A stretch of DNA of 64,000 nt from Citrus sinensis (Eukaryota; Streptophyta; Magnoliopsida; Sapindales; Rutaceae). Where the stretch lies: positions 22,597,001 to 22,661,000 of the forward strand of contig NC_068564.1 in the NCBI RefSeq assembly GCF_022201045.2, written 5' to 3'. Shown in pieces: positions 1 to 11,136 of the stretch. The position numbers and the translations under genes are program-made. Each line of letters opens with the position of its first letter. Within the stretch, counting starts at the first letter, position 1. The notes under the pieces were generated by a model, which saw only the letters and a list, made by a program, of their open reading frames with translations, did no database searches and had not been told where the DNA came from.

Positions 1-1036
1 GGACACAAAAGTGTCTTTGAGTTTCTTATCACCCAGAACCTGTAGCCAATATGACCAAATCTGTCTGTAGAAGTGTACTACTAGTCTCACCATTAAGTGT
101 AGCCAAAATGCCTTTGATCACAAAAGCAGAAGCTTTTGGCTTTCATAACAATGCCACCCTCTTCAACTTTGTTGTAGAACTTTTTCGGCAATGTTGAGAC
201 TAAACATGAATTCAACTGTTGGAGGAAACTATGTTTTGGTACCATTCCTTAGTTGCCAAAGGAAGCTTCTGCCTAAAACAGTTTCCACAAATTTTGAAAT
301 AATTTTAACTTTGGAAGCTTAATGTCAAAATATAAAAGATGTCATTGCTAATGCTTGGAACATCACCGAATCTCCTCACCCAGAGAGTTACGAATTCCAC
401 TTGGTGAACCTCATGAATTGAATGGTGGTTTTCTTTTTTTTGGTGTGTATCCTCTACTACAATCTTCAGTTTACCCTAAAAGTAAGAGTGACTCCTGAAT
501 CCAAAAGCACCAATTGAGGACTAAGAAATTACCGGACCCCAGACAGTTGTCGCAGTCACAATTGTGTTGTTAAAAACTTACTTGAACATGAATAATGCTC
601 TTTGGTATTCGAAATCCACTTTTTACGTTAACTAATTCATCCTGGCCTATATAAACTACTTCGTACTGGAGATTTTACCATATTTGATCATTATTTATTT
701 TACCATATTAAATCATTTCATAAGTCAGAGATATATAAATATATCCATTTCATGTTAAAACCGATCTTTTATTTTGATTACCACACCAAAACCTCCATGA
801 CTTAGAGAGTCTTCATCAGAAATTAACAAGCTAATTGGTATTGAATATAATGCACTTAATCAGTTGAAAATGACTTGCATATATAAGATTGATGAATATA
901 TTCCAACACTATTTGAAAATTGTAGCTTTGTAATCTTTATAGCTTTTATCTATACTCCAACGCTACTTCAACCATCGTGAACTATATATAGGATCACTTC
1001 ACACGCAAGAAGCCCACTAATAGCAGCTCCAACAAC
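1..1036. other. Spacer, no gene recognised
   Basis: AT-rich sequence with no open frame that I can relate to a family. No terminal repeats or RNA gene seen. It ends at the partial LTR copy that begins near 1037. Confidence 0.5.
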
Positions 1037-1109
1037 GGCTGTCATGATCCAAGTCAGACGTGACAAGATATTGTCCGCTTTAAACCTTAATAAGACTTGC
1101 ACCATTTTG
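1037..1109 (-). repeat. Partial extra copy of the TRIM LTR
   Basis: About 73 bases resembling the first part of the LTR that starts at 1112 (shared words atgatccaag, gacaagatattgtc, ccttaa.aagac). It lies head to tail directly against that LTR, so the element has two and a third LTR copies in a row. It probably arose by unequal recombination or slippage. Confidence 0.55.
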
Positions 1110-1111
1110 TA

Positions 1112-1638
1112 GCTGTTATGATCCAAGCTAGATGTGCCAAATTTGTCTGCTTTGAGACTTAACAAGACCTGCACGGTTTTTGTTTCTGGAGTGACCACAC
1201 ACTCCCAAACACGTCTTTGTCAATTAAAGTGTGGATTATCTCTCACAAACCAAACATCTATCTCGTGCGGATCATCCCTTACAAACATAGCATCTCTCGA
1301 CATGTGATTTGCTCAGGGTGCTACATACACTCCCCTTAGGGACTCAACATCCTTGTTGAGGTTTGCCTCACCATCGTTCAAGAGAGAGTCATTGCTGAGG
1401 TTTGTCTCACCATCGTTTAAGAGGACACACGAAGCCGCTCTGATACCGTCTATTATGACCTAACTCAGACCTGACAAGATGTTATCCTCTTTAGGCCTTA
1501 ACAAGACCCACATAATTTTGTTTTTGGGGCGTCAATACACCTTAAAATGCATCTGGCCAATTAAGGTGTTGATCACCCCTTACAAACTCAGTATTTCTCT
1601 TGTACTTTGTTGACGTAAGATTTGTCTAGAGTATTACC
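1112..1638 (-). mobile_element. TRIM-like miniature LTR retroelement
   Basis: Two diverged direct repeats, 1112-1325 and 1448-1638, flank only about 120 bases. Read on the minus strand, the right repeat ends against GGTATCAGAGC (1437-1447). That is the usual plant primer binding site complementary to initiator Met tRNA. The left repeat starts TGTAGCACCC right after a purine tract (AAGGGGAG, about 1328-1335). The order LTR-PBS-short spacer-PPT-LTR with no coding capacity is the definition of a TRIM (terminal-repeat retrotransposon in miniature). Edges are set by eye, and the right LTR has G in place of the expected first T. Confidence 0.6.
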
Positions 1639-2273
1639 GTGGTTATTTGTTTTTCTCCATTGCGCAGTTTGCACCCTTTTTACTGTTTTATTTTGACTCG
1701 ATTAATAAACATTACATTTGCTAGCTACAAGCTAGTCATTAATAAGACGATACATACTACTTGATCAAGAAATTGTCAAATTGACCTCTTCACTATTATA
1801 TTCTTTCATTCGAATTAAATTATATAAACTAAGATATAATATGTTAACTTAAATATATTGGAGCTTTATACCCTTTATTAATTATATCTCGAACTTCAAT
1901 CATTTTGTTTTTTCGAGTTATCATGGCACAAGATTTTTAGAAGAGCACAGGAGATCTTAAAATAGATCAGGAAAGAATTTTAATTTTTTTACTTCACCTT
2001 AATTTAATTTCTCTTTATAAACTATCCTCTGAAAAAATAAAAATAAATTGTACCCTATGAAGTCATGATTTGTGACATCCCATTTAAAATATAAGTTTCT
2101 TAAACGCATGGTTACTCTTTATTAAAACTTAATTTATGTAATAAAGTGTTTTCAAAAGCTCTTCTTGAAATAATTATATTCTAATAAAGATTAGACAAAA
2201 GAATCAAAATTAGAATTTTCTTATACTCTGTTCTCTTCTTAAGTAAAATTACTTACGGATAATTAATGGTTAA
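1639..2273. other. AT-rich spacer
   Basis: No coding frame or clear repeat seen between the TRIM-like element and the Copia LTR. Confidence 0.5.
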
Positions 2274-2507
2274 TGTAATTACACAGACTAGGATGAATAA
2301 TTTATGTATGTTTTATTGATGAGAATTACTCCTGTTTAAATATATTACAGGGGAATAAATCAAATCCCACAAAATCATAGCTATAACAGCTAGAAATCTA
2401 ATTCTAAGGAAACAAATCAGTAAACCTATTTAAGGAAACAAATCTTGCTAAATAATATAGATCCTAATATATACAATTCTAATTATGTATAATTATGATT
2501 TCATCCA
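2274..2507 (-). repeat. Copia 3' LTR
   Basis: 234 bp, paired with 6714-6944. Its inner edge is fixed by the purine tract at 2508-2520. Confidence 0.88.
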
Positions 2508-2520
2508 CCCTCCCCCTCAA
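2508..2520 (-). promoter_or_regulatory. Copia polypurine tract
   Basis: Minus-strand TTGAGGGGGAGGG immediately before the TGGATG start of the 3' LTR. This is the expected plus-strand primer site. Confidence 0.85.
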
Positions 2521-5500
2521 GCTTGGCTATCGATGTTGATGAGACCAACCTTGCCTTTAGGAAACTCATGAGTTTGTTCTGAGAGTCCTTTTGTGAGGAT
2601 ATCAGCGAGTTGGTGAGATGTAGGCACATATTCAAGCTTGATAATGTTTCCATCAAGCTTTTCTTTAATGAAATGTCGATCAACCTCCACATGTTTGGTC
2701 CTATCATGATGAACATGATTGTGAGCTATACTAATTGCTAACTTATTATCACAATAGAGTAGCATATGTTCTTCAAATCCAATCTTTAATTCCTTCAACA
2801 CCCTTCTTATCCAGATAAGCTCACAAACTCCATGTGCCATAGCTCTAAACTCGGCTTCCGCACTACTTCTAGCAACCACTGATTGTTTTTTGCTACGCCA
2901 AGTCACCAGATTTCCCCATAGCAATGTGCAATAACCAGATGTTGATTTACGATCATTAATTGATCCAGACCAATCAACATCTGTGAATGCCTTCACTTTT
3001 CAATCATTGGTCTTTGCAAAAAACAAGCATTTTCTAGGTGTTCGCTTCAAGTATCTCAGGATTCTATATACTGCATACAAATGACCTTGGCATGGTCTGT
3101 GCATATGTTGACTTACTAAACTCACTGCAAAGGCAATATTCGGTCTTGTATGTGAGAGATAGATGAGCTTTCCAACTAGGCGTTGATATTGTCCTTTATC
3201 GACCGGACCTCTTTCAAGCATTTTTCCTTTGTTACCAAGTTCAACTGGAGTCTTACTCGGCTTGCATCCCACCATGCCAGTTTCTTCCAACAAATTTAAA
3301 GTATATTTTCTTTGAGAGACAAAGATCCCCTTCTTACTCCTTACAACTTCCATTCCTAGAAAATATCTTAGTGTTCCAAAGTCTTTAACTTCAAATTCCT
3401 TTGCCATCATCTGCTTGACTTTTTCTACTTCTTTGTTATCATTTCCAGTGACAATGATATCATCAACATACACTATAAGAATAGTAATTTTTTTCTTTTT
3501 CAACATGCTTAACAAACAATGTGTGATCAGCTTGTCCCTGGCCATAGCCAAATTCCTTGATAACTTTGGAGAATCTGTCGAACCAAGCCCGTGGATACTG
3601 CTTCAGACCATAAAGGGACTTGTTGAGTTTATAAACACTGTGACTCCCTAGGTTTTCTTCAAATCCTGGAGGTTGACACATAAAAACTTCCTCCTCAAAC
3701 TCACCATTTAGAAAAGCATTTTTTATATCAAGTTGATGTAGAGGTCAATCAGAGTTTACAGCCAAAGATAGAAGAATTCGGATAGTGTTGAGTTTGGCAA
3801 CAGGAGCAAAGGTCTCAGTGTAGTAAATCTTGTATGTTTGAATAAAGCCCTTGGCCACTAGATGTGCTTTGTGTCTTTCAATTGAACCATCAACCTTATA
3901 TTTGACTGTGAATACCCATTTACAACCCACTGTATTTTTTCCTTGTGGCAACTCCACCAGGCTCCACGTATTATTCTGTCTAAAGGCGTGCATTTCTTCA
4001 AGACCAGCAGCTTTCTACTAGGGAATAGTTAGGGCCTCTTCAATTGATCTAGGAATCAAAACACTAGACAAACTCAAGGTCAAATCATAGAGTGAAGGAG
4101 ACAGATTTGAGTAAGATATGAATTTAGAAATGGGGTGATGAGTGCAAGATTTAACATTTTTTCTTAATGTTATTGGCATATCTAGATCAGGAATAAGACT
4201 GAATTTACCTGACTCGTTTGGTGAATGAGACTCTACCATCGGTTCATCCTCGTGACTGTGAGTAGGATTCATGATTTCTTTATTTGCTTGAGATTTTTTC
4301 CTTCTAGAGTAGACTTGCAATTCCGGCTGTTTAGATATTGAAAGTGTTGAATCTCCTCTTGTTTCCAATACTAGTGAAATTGGATCAATTACAAAAAACT
4401 TATTTTAGTTGACTCAGGAATAGAGACAACGGTATCCAACTTACTATCAAGTAAAGGCAGGTCATGGATATCCCAAGAACAGCAAGTTTCATCCCATTTC
4501 TCCCCCTGAAGCGAAGTTGGAGAAAAATATGGTGTATTTTCAAAGACTGTGACATCACAAGAAATCTATGTTTGTTTTAGTTTTTGGATAGTAACACCGA
4601 TATCCTTTTTGGGTTGGAGAATAACCAATGAAAACAGTTTTGATTGCCCGAGGGTCAAGTTTACTTTTATTATGGTCATGAATATGGACAAATGCTGTGC
4701 AACCAAAAATTCTTAATGGAAGTGTATTCGACTTAGAGACATGTGCGTAGTTTTTTGAAAGAACAAACAATGGGGTTTCAAAATTGATAGGATGACTGGC
4801 CATACGATTTATGAGGTAGGTAGTAGTGAGGATATCATCCCCCCACGAGTACTTTGGGATATGCATGGTAAACATGAGAGTCCTACCCTAACAAATGATG
4901 ATTTTTTCTTTTCGATACTCCATTTTGTTGTGGAGTATCAACACAAGAGCTTTGATGTTGAATTCCATTTTCTAACAAATAATCACCAAGAATGGAACTA
5001 AAATATTATTTTCCGTTGTTAGTTCTTAGAACATGAATTTGGGTTTGAAATTGAGTTTGAATCATCTTGTGAAAAACTTTGAATATGCGACTGGCTTCAA
5101 ATTTGTTATGTAGGAGATAAACCCATGTAATCTGGGTGTGATCGTCAATAAATGTAAAAAACCATCTTTTGCCATGGCAAGTTGTAATTTTTGAAGGTCC
5201 CCATATGTCACTGTGGATCAAAGAGAACGGAGTGGAAGGAATGTAAACCTTTGGAGGAAAGGACATGCGAGTATGTTTACCTAATTGGAAAATTTTACAC
5301 TCAAAAGAAACAAGATTTTTATTATCAAACAAAGACGGAAATAGACGTTTTAGATATAAAAAATTGGGATGGCCAAACCTATGATGCCATAACATTATTT
5401 CATTAGTACTATAAGCAAATGTAAAAGCAACACCAAACAAAAAAAAATTGTTAACTCTTTGAGTGATCATCGTCAAAGTAATAAAGACCATCATGAATCC

Positions 5501-6656
5501 TAGCACTGCCAATCGTCTTCCCTGATGATAAGTCCTGAAATTAATAAGAAGAAGACAAGAAATTAGCAACACAATGATTATCACGTGTGATTTTGCTAAC
5601 AGAAATCAGGTTGCATTTTAGGGCAGGGACATGGAAGACATATTTGAGGATTAAATTTAGAGATAGTTTTATGTCACCAATTCCAACTACTAGTGTAAAA
5701 GATCTATCGGCAATTTTAGCAGTGATATGTTTATAACAAGGGATATAAAAGTGAAAAAAATTAGAACTACCTGTCATATGATCAGAGGCCCCAAAATCAA
5801 TTATCCAAGGGTCCGTAGATTGAATCATAGATTGGGAATTTAGGACAGAGTAGAGTTTACCAGATTTGGCAACAGAACATGATCCACTGGTGGAGTTTGC
5901 ATAGTTGGGTAGATGGGTATGAGAGGCATTGACAGAAGATAAATTAAGGAGTTTGCATAGTTGGTCAATTTGTTCCTTGCTGAATGGAATAGATGCACCA
6001 GAGTGGACTTGATTGGATTGGGTATAGTGTGCACGTCCTTCATTTTTTTTCCGAGGCTGCCAATTTGTTGGTTTCCTATGAATCTCTCAGTACTTGTCCC
6101 GAGTATGTCCAGGTCGATTACAATGATCACACCATGGTCGCTTGCTCGAACGATGATCAGGATGTTGCAGTCTATTTGAGTGAGTTTTAGTAGTCATTAA
6201 GGTAGATACTTCTGGTGCGGGAGGAGGTACAGATTTGTCATCTGAGAGCATCACCTTTTGCCGGGCTTTCTCATGTCGTACTTCTGCGAAGGCTTCGTCA
6301 ATAGAAGGGAAAGGCTTTTGAGCCATCACTCGACCCCCTACCTCATCTAGATTTTTATTAAGATCAGCAAGGAAATCAAATACTCTTTCCTTTTCAAGGT
6401 TATGCTTTTTCTTGACACTGCACTTAGCACAAAATGAGTCATCTCCAAAAAACATATCTAGTTCTTGCTAAAGATCTTGGAGATCAGAAAAATATTGGGT
6501 GACAGAGTTGGAACCTTGTTTCATCTCCTTCAGTTTTGAACGAATCTCAAAAATCTGAGAAGCATTCCCAAGATCAGAGTACATCCGTCGAGCTGCATCC
6601 GACACATATTTGGTTGTCTTGAACCAGAGATAACGACGACTAATCTGTGGTTCCAT
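2517..6656 (-). pseudogene. Broken Copia gag-pol polyprotein
   Basis: Domains in order on the minus strand are as follows. Gag begins about 6656 and has one in-frame stop near 6475. A zinc knuckle CDHCNRPGHT lies near 6100; its last Cys codon has become a stop. Protease at about 5790-5828 reads IIDFGASDHM where the family has D-S/T-G, so the position after the catalytic Asp is Phe. The pre-integrase HHRFGHP is near 5470. The integrase core at 5250-5006 reads LRTNNGK where an Asp is expected in the family's RSDNG-type motif. More integrase lies at 4875-4555. RT at 3993-3000 has the YVDDIIVTGND active site intact. RNase H at 2996-2517 ends in a clean stop. Frames change at least six times. The family and order are certain; the clade within Copia is not decided. 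Confidence 0.9.
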
Positions 6657-6700
6657 CGAATTGATGAGCCATGCAAGAACAATAGAACAATTAGTCCTAA

Positions 6701-6713
6701 GGCTCTGATACCA
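6701..6713 (-). promoter_or_regulatory. Copia primer binding site
   Basis: Minus-strand TGGTATCAGAGCC directly after the LTR end. It is complementary to the 3' end of initiator methionine tRNA, as in most plant Copia elements. Confidence 0.85.
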
Positions 6714-6944
6714 TGTAAATACATAGATTAGAATGAATAATTTCTGTATGTTTTATTGATGAGAATTACTCCTCTTTAAATAGATTACAGGGGAATAAAT
6801 CAAATCCCACAAAATCAGAGTTATAATATATAGAAATCTAATTCTAAGGAAAATCAGTAAACCTATTTAAGGAAACAAATCTTGTTAAATAACATAGATC
6901 CTAATATATACAATTCTAATTATGTATAATTCTGATTTCATCCA
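6714..6944 (-). repeat. Copia 5' LTR
   Basis: 231 bp. On the minus strand it begins TGGATGAAATC and ends TTTACA, and is then followed by the primer binding site. It matches 2274-2507 apart from scattered substitutions and one 4-base indel. Confidence 0.88.
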
Positions 6945-7085
6945 CAGATAATAAATAAAGAAAATAAAAAAAAATCCCATCCATACGTTAGAGCATCTAA
7001 AAGCTTTAACTTTTCTGTGATTTTATTTTTTGTCTTATTATTTATTTTGTTTACTCCTTGGTAAGCTATTAATTTTAGGCAAGTG

Positions 7086-7197
7086 CTAAGTTACATTCAA
7101 TGTAACTTACACAATTCATCTCAACCACATAAAATTATAGGACCCACAATTTATGTAGTTGAGATGAATTATGTATGTTACATTAAATGTAACTTAG
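7086..7197. mobile_element. Small foldback MITE
   Basis: A 112-bp near-perfect palindrome. ctaagttacattcaatgtaa at the left is mirrored at the right by ttacattaaatgtaacttag, with inner arms tcatctcaaccacataaa and tttatgtagttgagatgaat. The loop is about 15 bases. No target-site duplication is clear, so the superfamily is open. Confidence 0.7.
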
Positions 7198-7508
7198 AGA
7201 CTCCCTTAATTTTAACATAACAAAGTTGAAAAAAAAAAAAGTCAAAAAGTAAAATGCCCAGTACAACTCAATCAAAGTATCAAACCATAAAATTTGGCTT
7301 ATGAAATCTATGATTCATGCACATAGTCCATAGTCCATCCACTTAACCATATGCCATGTCTTGTATTCATATAAGCTGTGTGATTCGATTCAGTATCTGG
7401 GTAATCTCTTTATGTCAAATTTGCTGGCTCCATTACGCATTGTTTGATTTCTGATTATGTTAAATTTACTGACTCCATTAACTGTATGTTTGCGTTGGTA
7501 TGTGTGGA
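7198..7508. other. Spacer before DEP1 remnant
   Basis: AT-rich. The first DEP1 exons (start of the dehydratase domain) would be expected here or further left, but none is recognisable. Confidence 0.5.
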
Positions 7509-10500
7509 GGTGTGCAGAAGGAGAGAATGGAACCAGAGAACACGTGTGTGTTATCTGGAGATGGGACTATTTTGTCTTTGCCATCTCGGAAGCCATACCC
7601 ACATAAGCCTGTACGCCTCTTTTCTTGATGTTATCAATTACTCTTTATCACCATTTCGATATCAATAAGTCAGTATGGATATCAAGTAGCTATACAGCAC
7701 ATTTGAATTTGAATAAGGTTGTCTATTGTTGCCAGTGAATACTCGCGCATCGATCTGTTTTATTGCTGTTTGAATATTATGACAGTAATGGGAGCTTATG
7801 TTGTTGCTTTTAGTTTCAGCATTTGATTGTAAATGCACATGTACGTAGAATTTACTGTGGAATTCAAGTGATGTTATCAGATGTTTGAATGAACAGGTTC
7901 GCGATAATCCTGTGATTCGTAGTTTCTGTGTGCTCCTATTAATTGATCATTATTCAAGTAATTTACAAGTTTACTAACGATTATCTTGTTTCTGGTATTA
8001 TTTTGCACCTTCTTGTATTAACGAGAGCATGACTCAGAATAAGACATGTGATTATCAATTATTATTTTGTTTATCATGATTGGTTTTAATTTTTTTTCTA
8101 ATTTCTGTGTTGAATTTTTTTCTTTTTCTAATTTATTCATAAAGTTGCATTAACAGTTGTTTTCCTCATCTCATGATCCAGACATATGAGACGAGTAATG
8201 CTGGAGCTGGTATCCACAGCCATGGAATAGAATATTTTCTTGTGACAATGATCAATCTAATGTCAAAAGAATTTCAAGTAAGTTTTTAACTGTTGACAAA
8301 CTGTAAATGTTTCCAATTTGTTCTTTTCTGCTATTTTTCCTCGTGTTCCTTTCTTCACTACAGCTTCTTTGTGTTCTCTTGTTCTACACCCCTTACCTTT
8401 CGTTTTCCCACTGAAGTGGTTTTGTGAGGCTTTGTAATGGTGAACTATCTGGTTGAGAAATGTGTGATCCTTTGGGAATGATCTAAGCATGATTTGTTAC
8501 ATATGGGAGGACAAAGTTTGGGCTATGGTACTGGTAACAACCAATGAATTCAGGCTGATGCCTTCACCCTATTTCTGGCTAATAGAGGATCAATTACATA
8601 CTCTATTAAATTATATGAATGGTGGGGATTCCTAAAGTTTCTTTAAAAAGCTTTTCATCTGCTGGAAGATACCATGATATAAGTTCCTACGTGATTATAC
8701 TTTTTAGCATGTATAAATTCTTTCGTCCACTCAGAGTTGTTACCTGTTTTAGGTTTTGATTTTCTTCTGCTTCTTGCTCACTTATATACAAATGATAAAA
8801 GGAATAGAAGGGCATGGTTACCGTGATGAACTTGTGGTCCATTATAGAGAACACGGCCTACAACATGAGCTTATTGATTCTCTTGCAAAAGCATATGATT
8901 AGTGTTCTTACGTTTAGTTTTGTATAGTGATTATAATGCTAACTTTTTGTGTTACATATTACACTTTCGTGATACTGCAAAGGATGGTATGATAAGTTTT
9001 CCAATTGATTGGAACCTAACAACGGTACTAATATGCGGGCTCCTTAGACAATTAGATTCCCGATAAATGGTTACCCCAAGTAAAATTTTTGACTTTTCCT
9101 TTCTTGTAGTACTTACCTTAATATATGGACTCGTATTAGTATTCATCATCAGCATGTCCTGTTCTGGTCAATCAAACATTTTCTACTGTATCTTTGGTTG
9201 ATCTCAGAGATACTTGCCTTCTCTATAAATTCATTCATAGTTAATTCTTATCCCAAGATTTCTTCATTTCCATGTAGAAAATTTGCATAGGCTGATTGGA
9301 TTTTCCTTTTTGGTTATTCAGATCAAGGCCTATCCAAAAACAACAGCTGTTCTTGTTCCTAATCATGTCTGGAGAGCTGGGGAGGAGAGCAGCAGGCGGC
9401 TTAATGGCCTTCACATCCGCTTCTGCTGCGAGGCTCTAGCAAGATCTCTGCGCATTCTAGGAGATTCTTCATGGCATATATGTTTGGAAAGATTCATGGA
9501 TTAGCGCTAAAACTTGGATTTCTTCTATTTATGAAAGGATTCGAATAAAGTTGAGAAGCATTTGTTTGCGACACATGAAACTGCAGGAACTAAAGATGAT
9601 ATCAAAATTTTGCACTCTCAAGTAAGTTTTTTATATGTTTTCAGTAGATAATGGTACTTATGGAATATCCATATCTTTTCTGCCTCAACATTTCAAAATG
9701 CTTGTTGCAGGTTGAAGATGACCCGAAACAAGGAGTTGCTGGTGCTGTACCTATCCCTCCCAGTGATGCTGGGAAAGAGGAGGTAATAGCAGCTTTAGTT
9801 GCTAATGTGGATGCAATGATAAAGGCAGATAGAAAAATCACTGCTCTAAAACAATTGCAAGTAAGCAAAATACTATTCAGAGAAAAAATATTTTTGCTAT
9901 GGAGCTTGGCTTTCACATATGATAATTATTTATGCAGGGTCATATATGGAGAACTGGATTTGAGAGTAATGAATTGGAGGGAGAAGTTTTTGATGATGTA
10001 CCAGAAGCCCTTGAAAAGTGGCATTCTTTGGGAACAAAGGTTTTCAGCTTTTCTTTCCCATTTTCTTTTGAATTTTCTTGTCGATGTGACTCTTTAACTT
10101 TTGTATTTTTCCATCTATAACTTTGTGGGTGCTATCATGATGTTACTGTACCACATCATATGTGTGGCACAAATAATTGATATATCAATATCAACAATAC
10201 AACTACTGCAATTGAGTTTCTATTTAGACCATGCAGGATCATTAGAATTGTTCTTGATACAGTCAAGCTAAAGCTCTTAGGTGCTGAAGCTGTTATTTTC
10301 GTCCCCTTCCAATGCAACTGTCTGGCTTCCTGAATTTATTTGAAGTTTCATTCTCTTGGCAATATTTTGCCCAATTGTGAGTATGCATAGGAGGTTCATC
10401 AGCAATATTAATTACTAATTCTGTATCCGGTGCAGGTTTACATATAATCTAGTGGCAGCAGGTTGTCACAAAGGCTTATCTTTGGAAATTCAAAATATGG

Positions 10501-11136
10501 GGACTTAAGAAAATATTTGTCTAGATTTTTTGACAGTGCAATGGGGTAAGTTCTTTAACTTTCACTTTTATCTCTCTTGCTGCCTCCTACTTCTTGAGCA
10601 AAGAGGTAAATCCTTGTTTGTCCTCTTGCTTGCAGGAAAAAGAGAAAAACACGAAGTTATGTTGAAATCACAGTGTTGGTGGGAGTTAATTAGCCATCTG
10701 AAATTTTACTCATTACAGATGCTACCTAGAAGCCACAGCCGCAAAAGCTGCAGGTAACAAGCGGTTTGTAATCTTTTATTTTTAAATGGTTGGATGCTCG
10801 ACTGTTATTGAAATGGTTCATTTGCAATTCATATGTCCATAAGCAAGTTAAAGAAATTAAGGTGCCCATATTCACTCTTTTAATTTTTTTAACTTTCTGA
10901 ATATTCAGTAACAATATTCAAATTTATGATGTGCCCCTGTACCATCCCTTTGAACTCTTACTGGTATTCCTGAGAGAAAAGGTGGTTCCGTGTTCATATT
11001 CTATGTCGAGATTGATGTTTATTTCGGTTTGATTTATCGTTTTGGTTTGGATGCGATAATTTCTGTCCAGCCAGGAAATGGACCTCTTCCAGAGAGTCGT
11101 GGCTTCAAGACGATCAATTCTTTTGCAGGAATCTGA
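7509..11136 (+). pseudogene. DEP1: DEP1 unprocessed pseudogene
   Basis: Remains of a gene for the fused methylthioribulose-1-phosphate dehydratase/enolase-phosphatase of the methionine salvage cycle. Exon relics still carry family sequence: 7509-7610 (GVQKERMEPEN..), 8182-8277 (AGIHSHGIEY), 8791-8893 ([13 protein letters not shown]), 9322-9367 (KAYPKTTAVLV), 9474-9621 (HLFATHETAGTKDDIK), 9711-9860 ([22 protein letters not shown]), 9938-10039 ([15 protein letters not shown]), 10436-10545 ([13 protein letters not shown]), 10636-10753 and 11041-11136 ([14 protein letters not shown], then stop). Introns and many GT-AG sites persist, so it is a decayed genomic copy, not a retrocopy. Lesions: the N-terminal exons are missing; the catalytic His-Ser-His-Gly stretch is kept but VV-P is changed; there is a 106-bp insertion; the segment with the phosphatase D-x-D motif is deleted after 9513; there is a TAA in exon 10436-10545; and there are a frameshift and stops in 10636-10753. 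The last acceptor site has lost its AG. Not functional. Confidence 0.88.
9368..9473. other. 106-bp GC-rich insertion inside a DEP1 exon
   Basis: The dehydratase exon reads normally to aatcatg (9361-9367) and resumes at gcatatatgtttgg (9474). Joined directly, these give the expected NHG-IYVW. Between them is sequence clearly richer in G+C than its surroundings, ending in a repeat of CATG (9464-type copy at 9470-9473, original at 9364-9367). The length is not a multiple of three, so it shifts the frame. No terminal inverted repeats are visible. The origin is unknown: either filler DNA captured at a break or a tiny transposon with a 4-base duplication. Confidence 0.65.

Larger units (their letters stand above)
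2274..6944 (-). mobile_element. Degenerate Ty1/Copia LTR retrotransposon
   Basis: A near full-length element of about 4.7 kb on the minus strand. Its 231-234 bp LTRs start TG and end CA and are about 93 percent identical by eye. It has a Met-tRNA primer site next to the 5' LTR, a purine tract next to the 3' LTR, and gag, protease, integrase, RT and RNase H remains in Copia order (integrase before RT). Stops and frameshifts break the polyprotein in many places, so it is not autonomous. The 5 bases outside the two LTRs (gttaa at left, cagat at right) do not match, so no target-site duplication survives or the ends have been rearranged. Confidence 0.92.

Noticed and set aside
2269..6949. 5-base target duplication around the Copia element
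   Set aside because: Flanks gttaa and cagat do not match; similar gataat words nearby are not at the LTR edge.
7444..7668. 74-residue plus-strand frame
   Set aside because: It overlaps the first DEP1 exon relic in the wrong frame; the frame starting at 7509 gives the DEP1 match.
9283..9504. 73-residue plus-strand frame
   Set aside because: It runs through a DEP1 exon and the 106-bp insertion in a mixed frame; not a separate gene.
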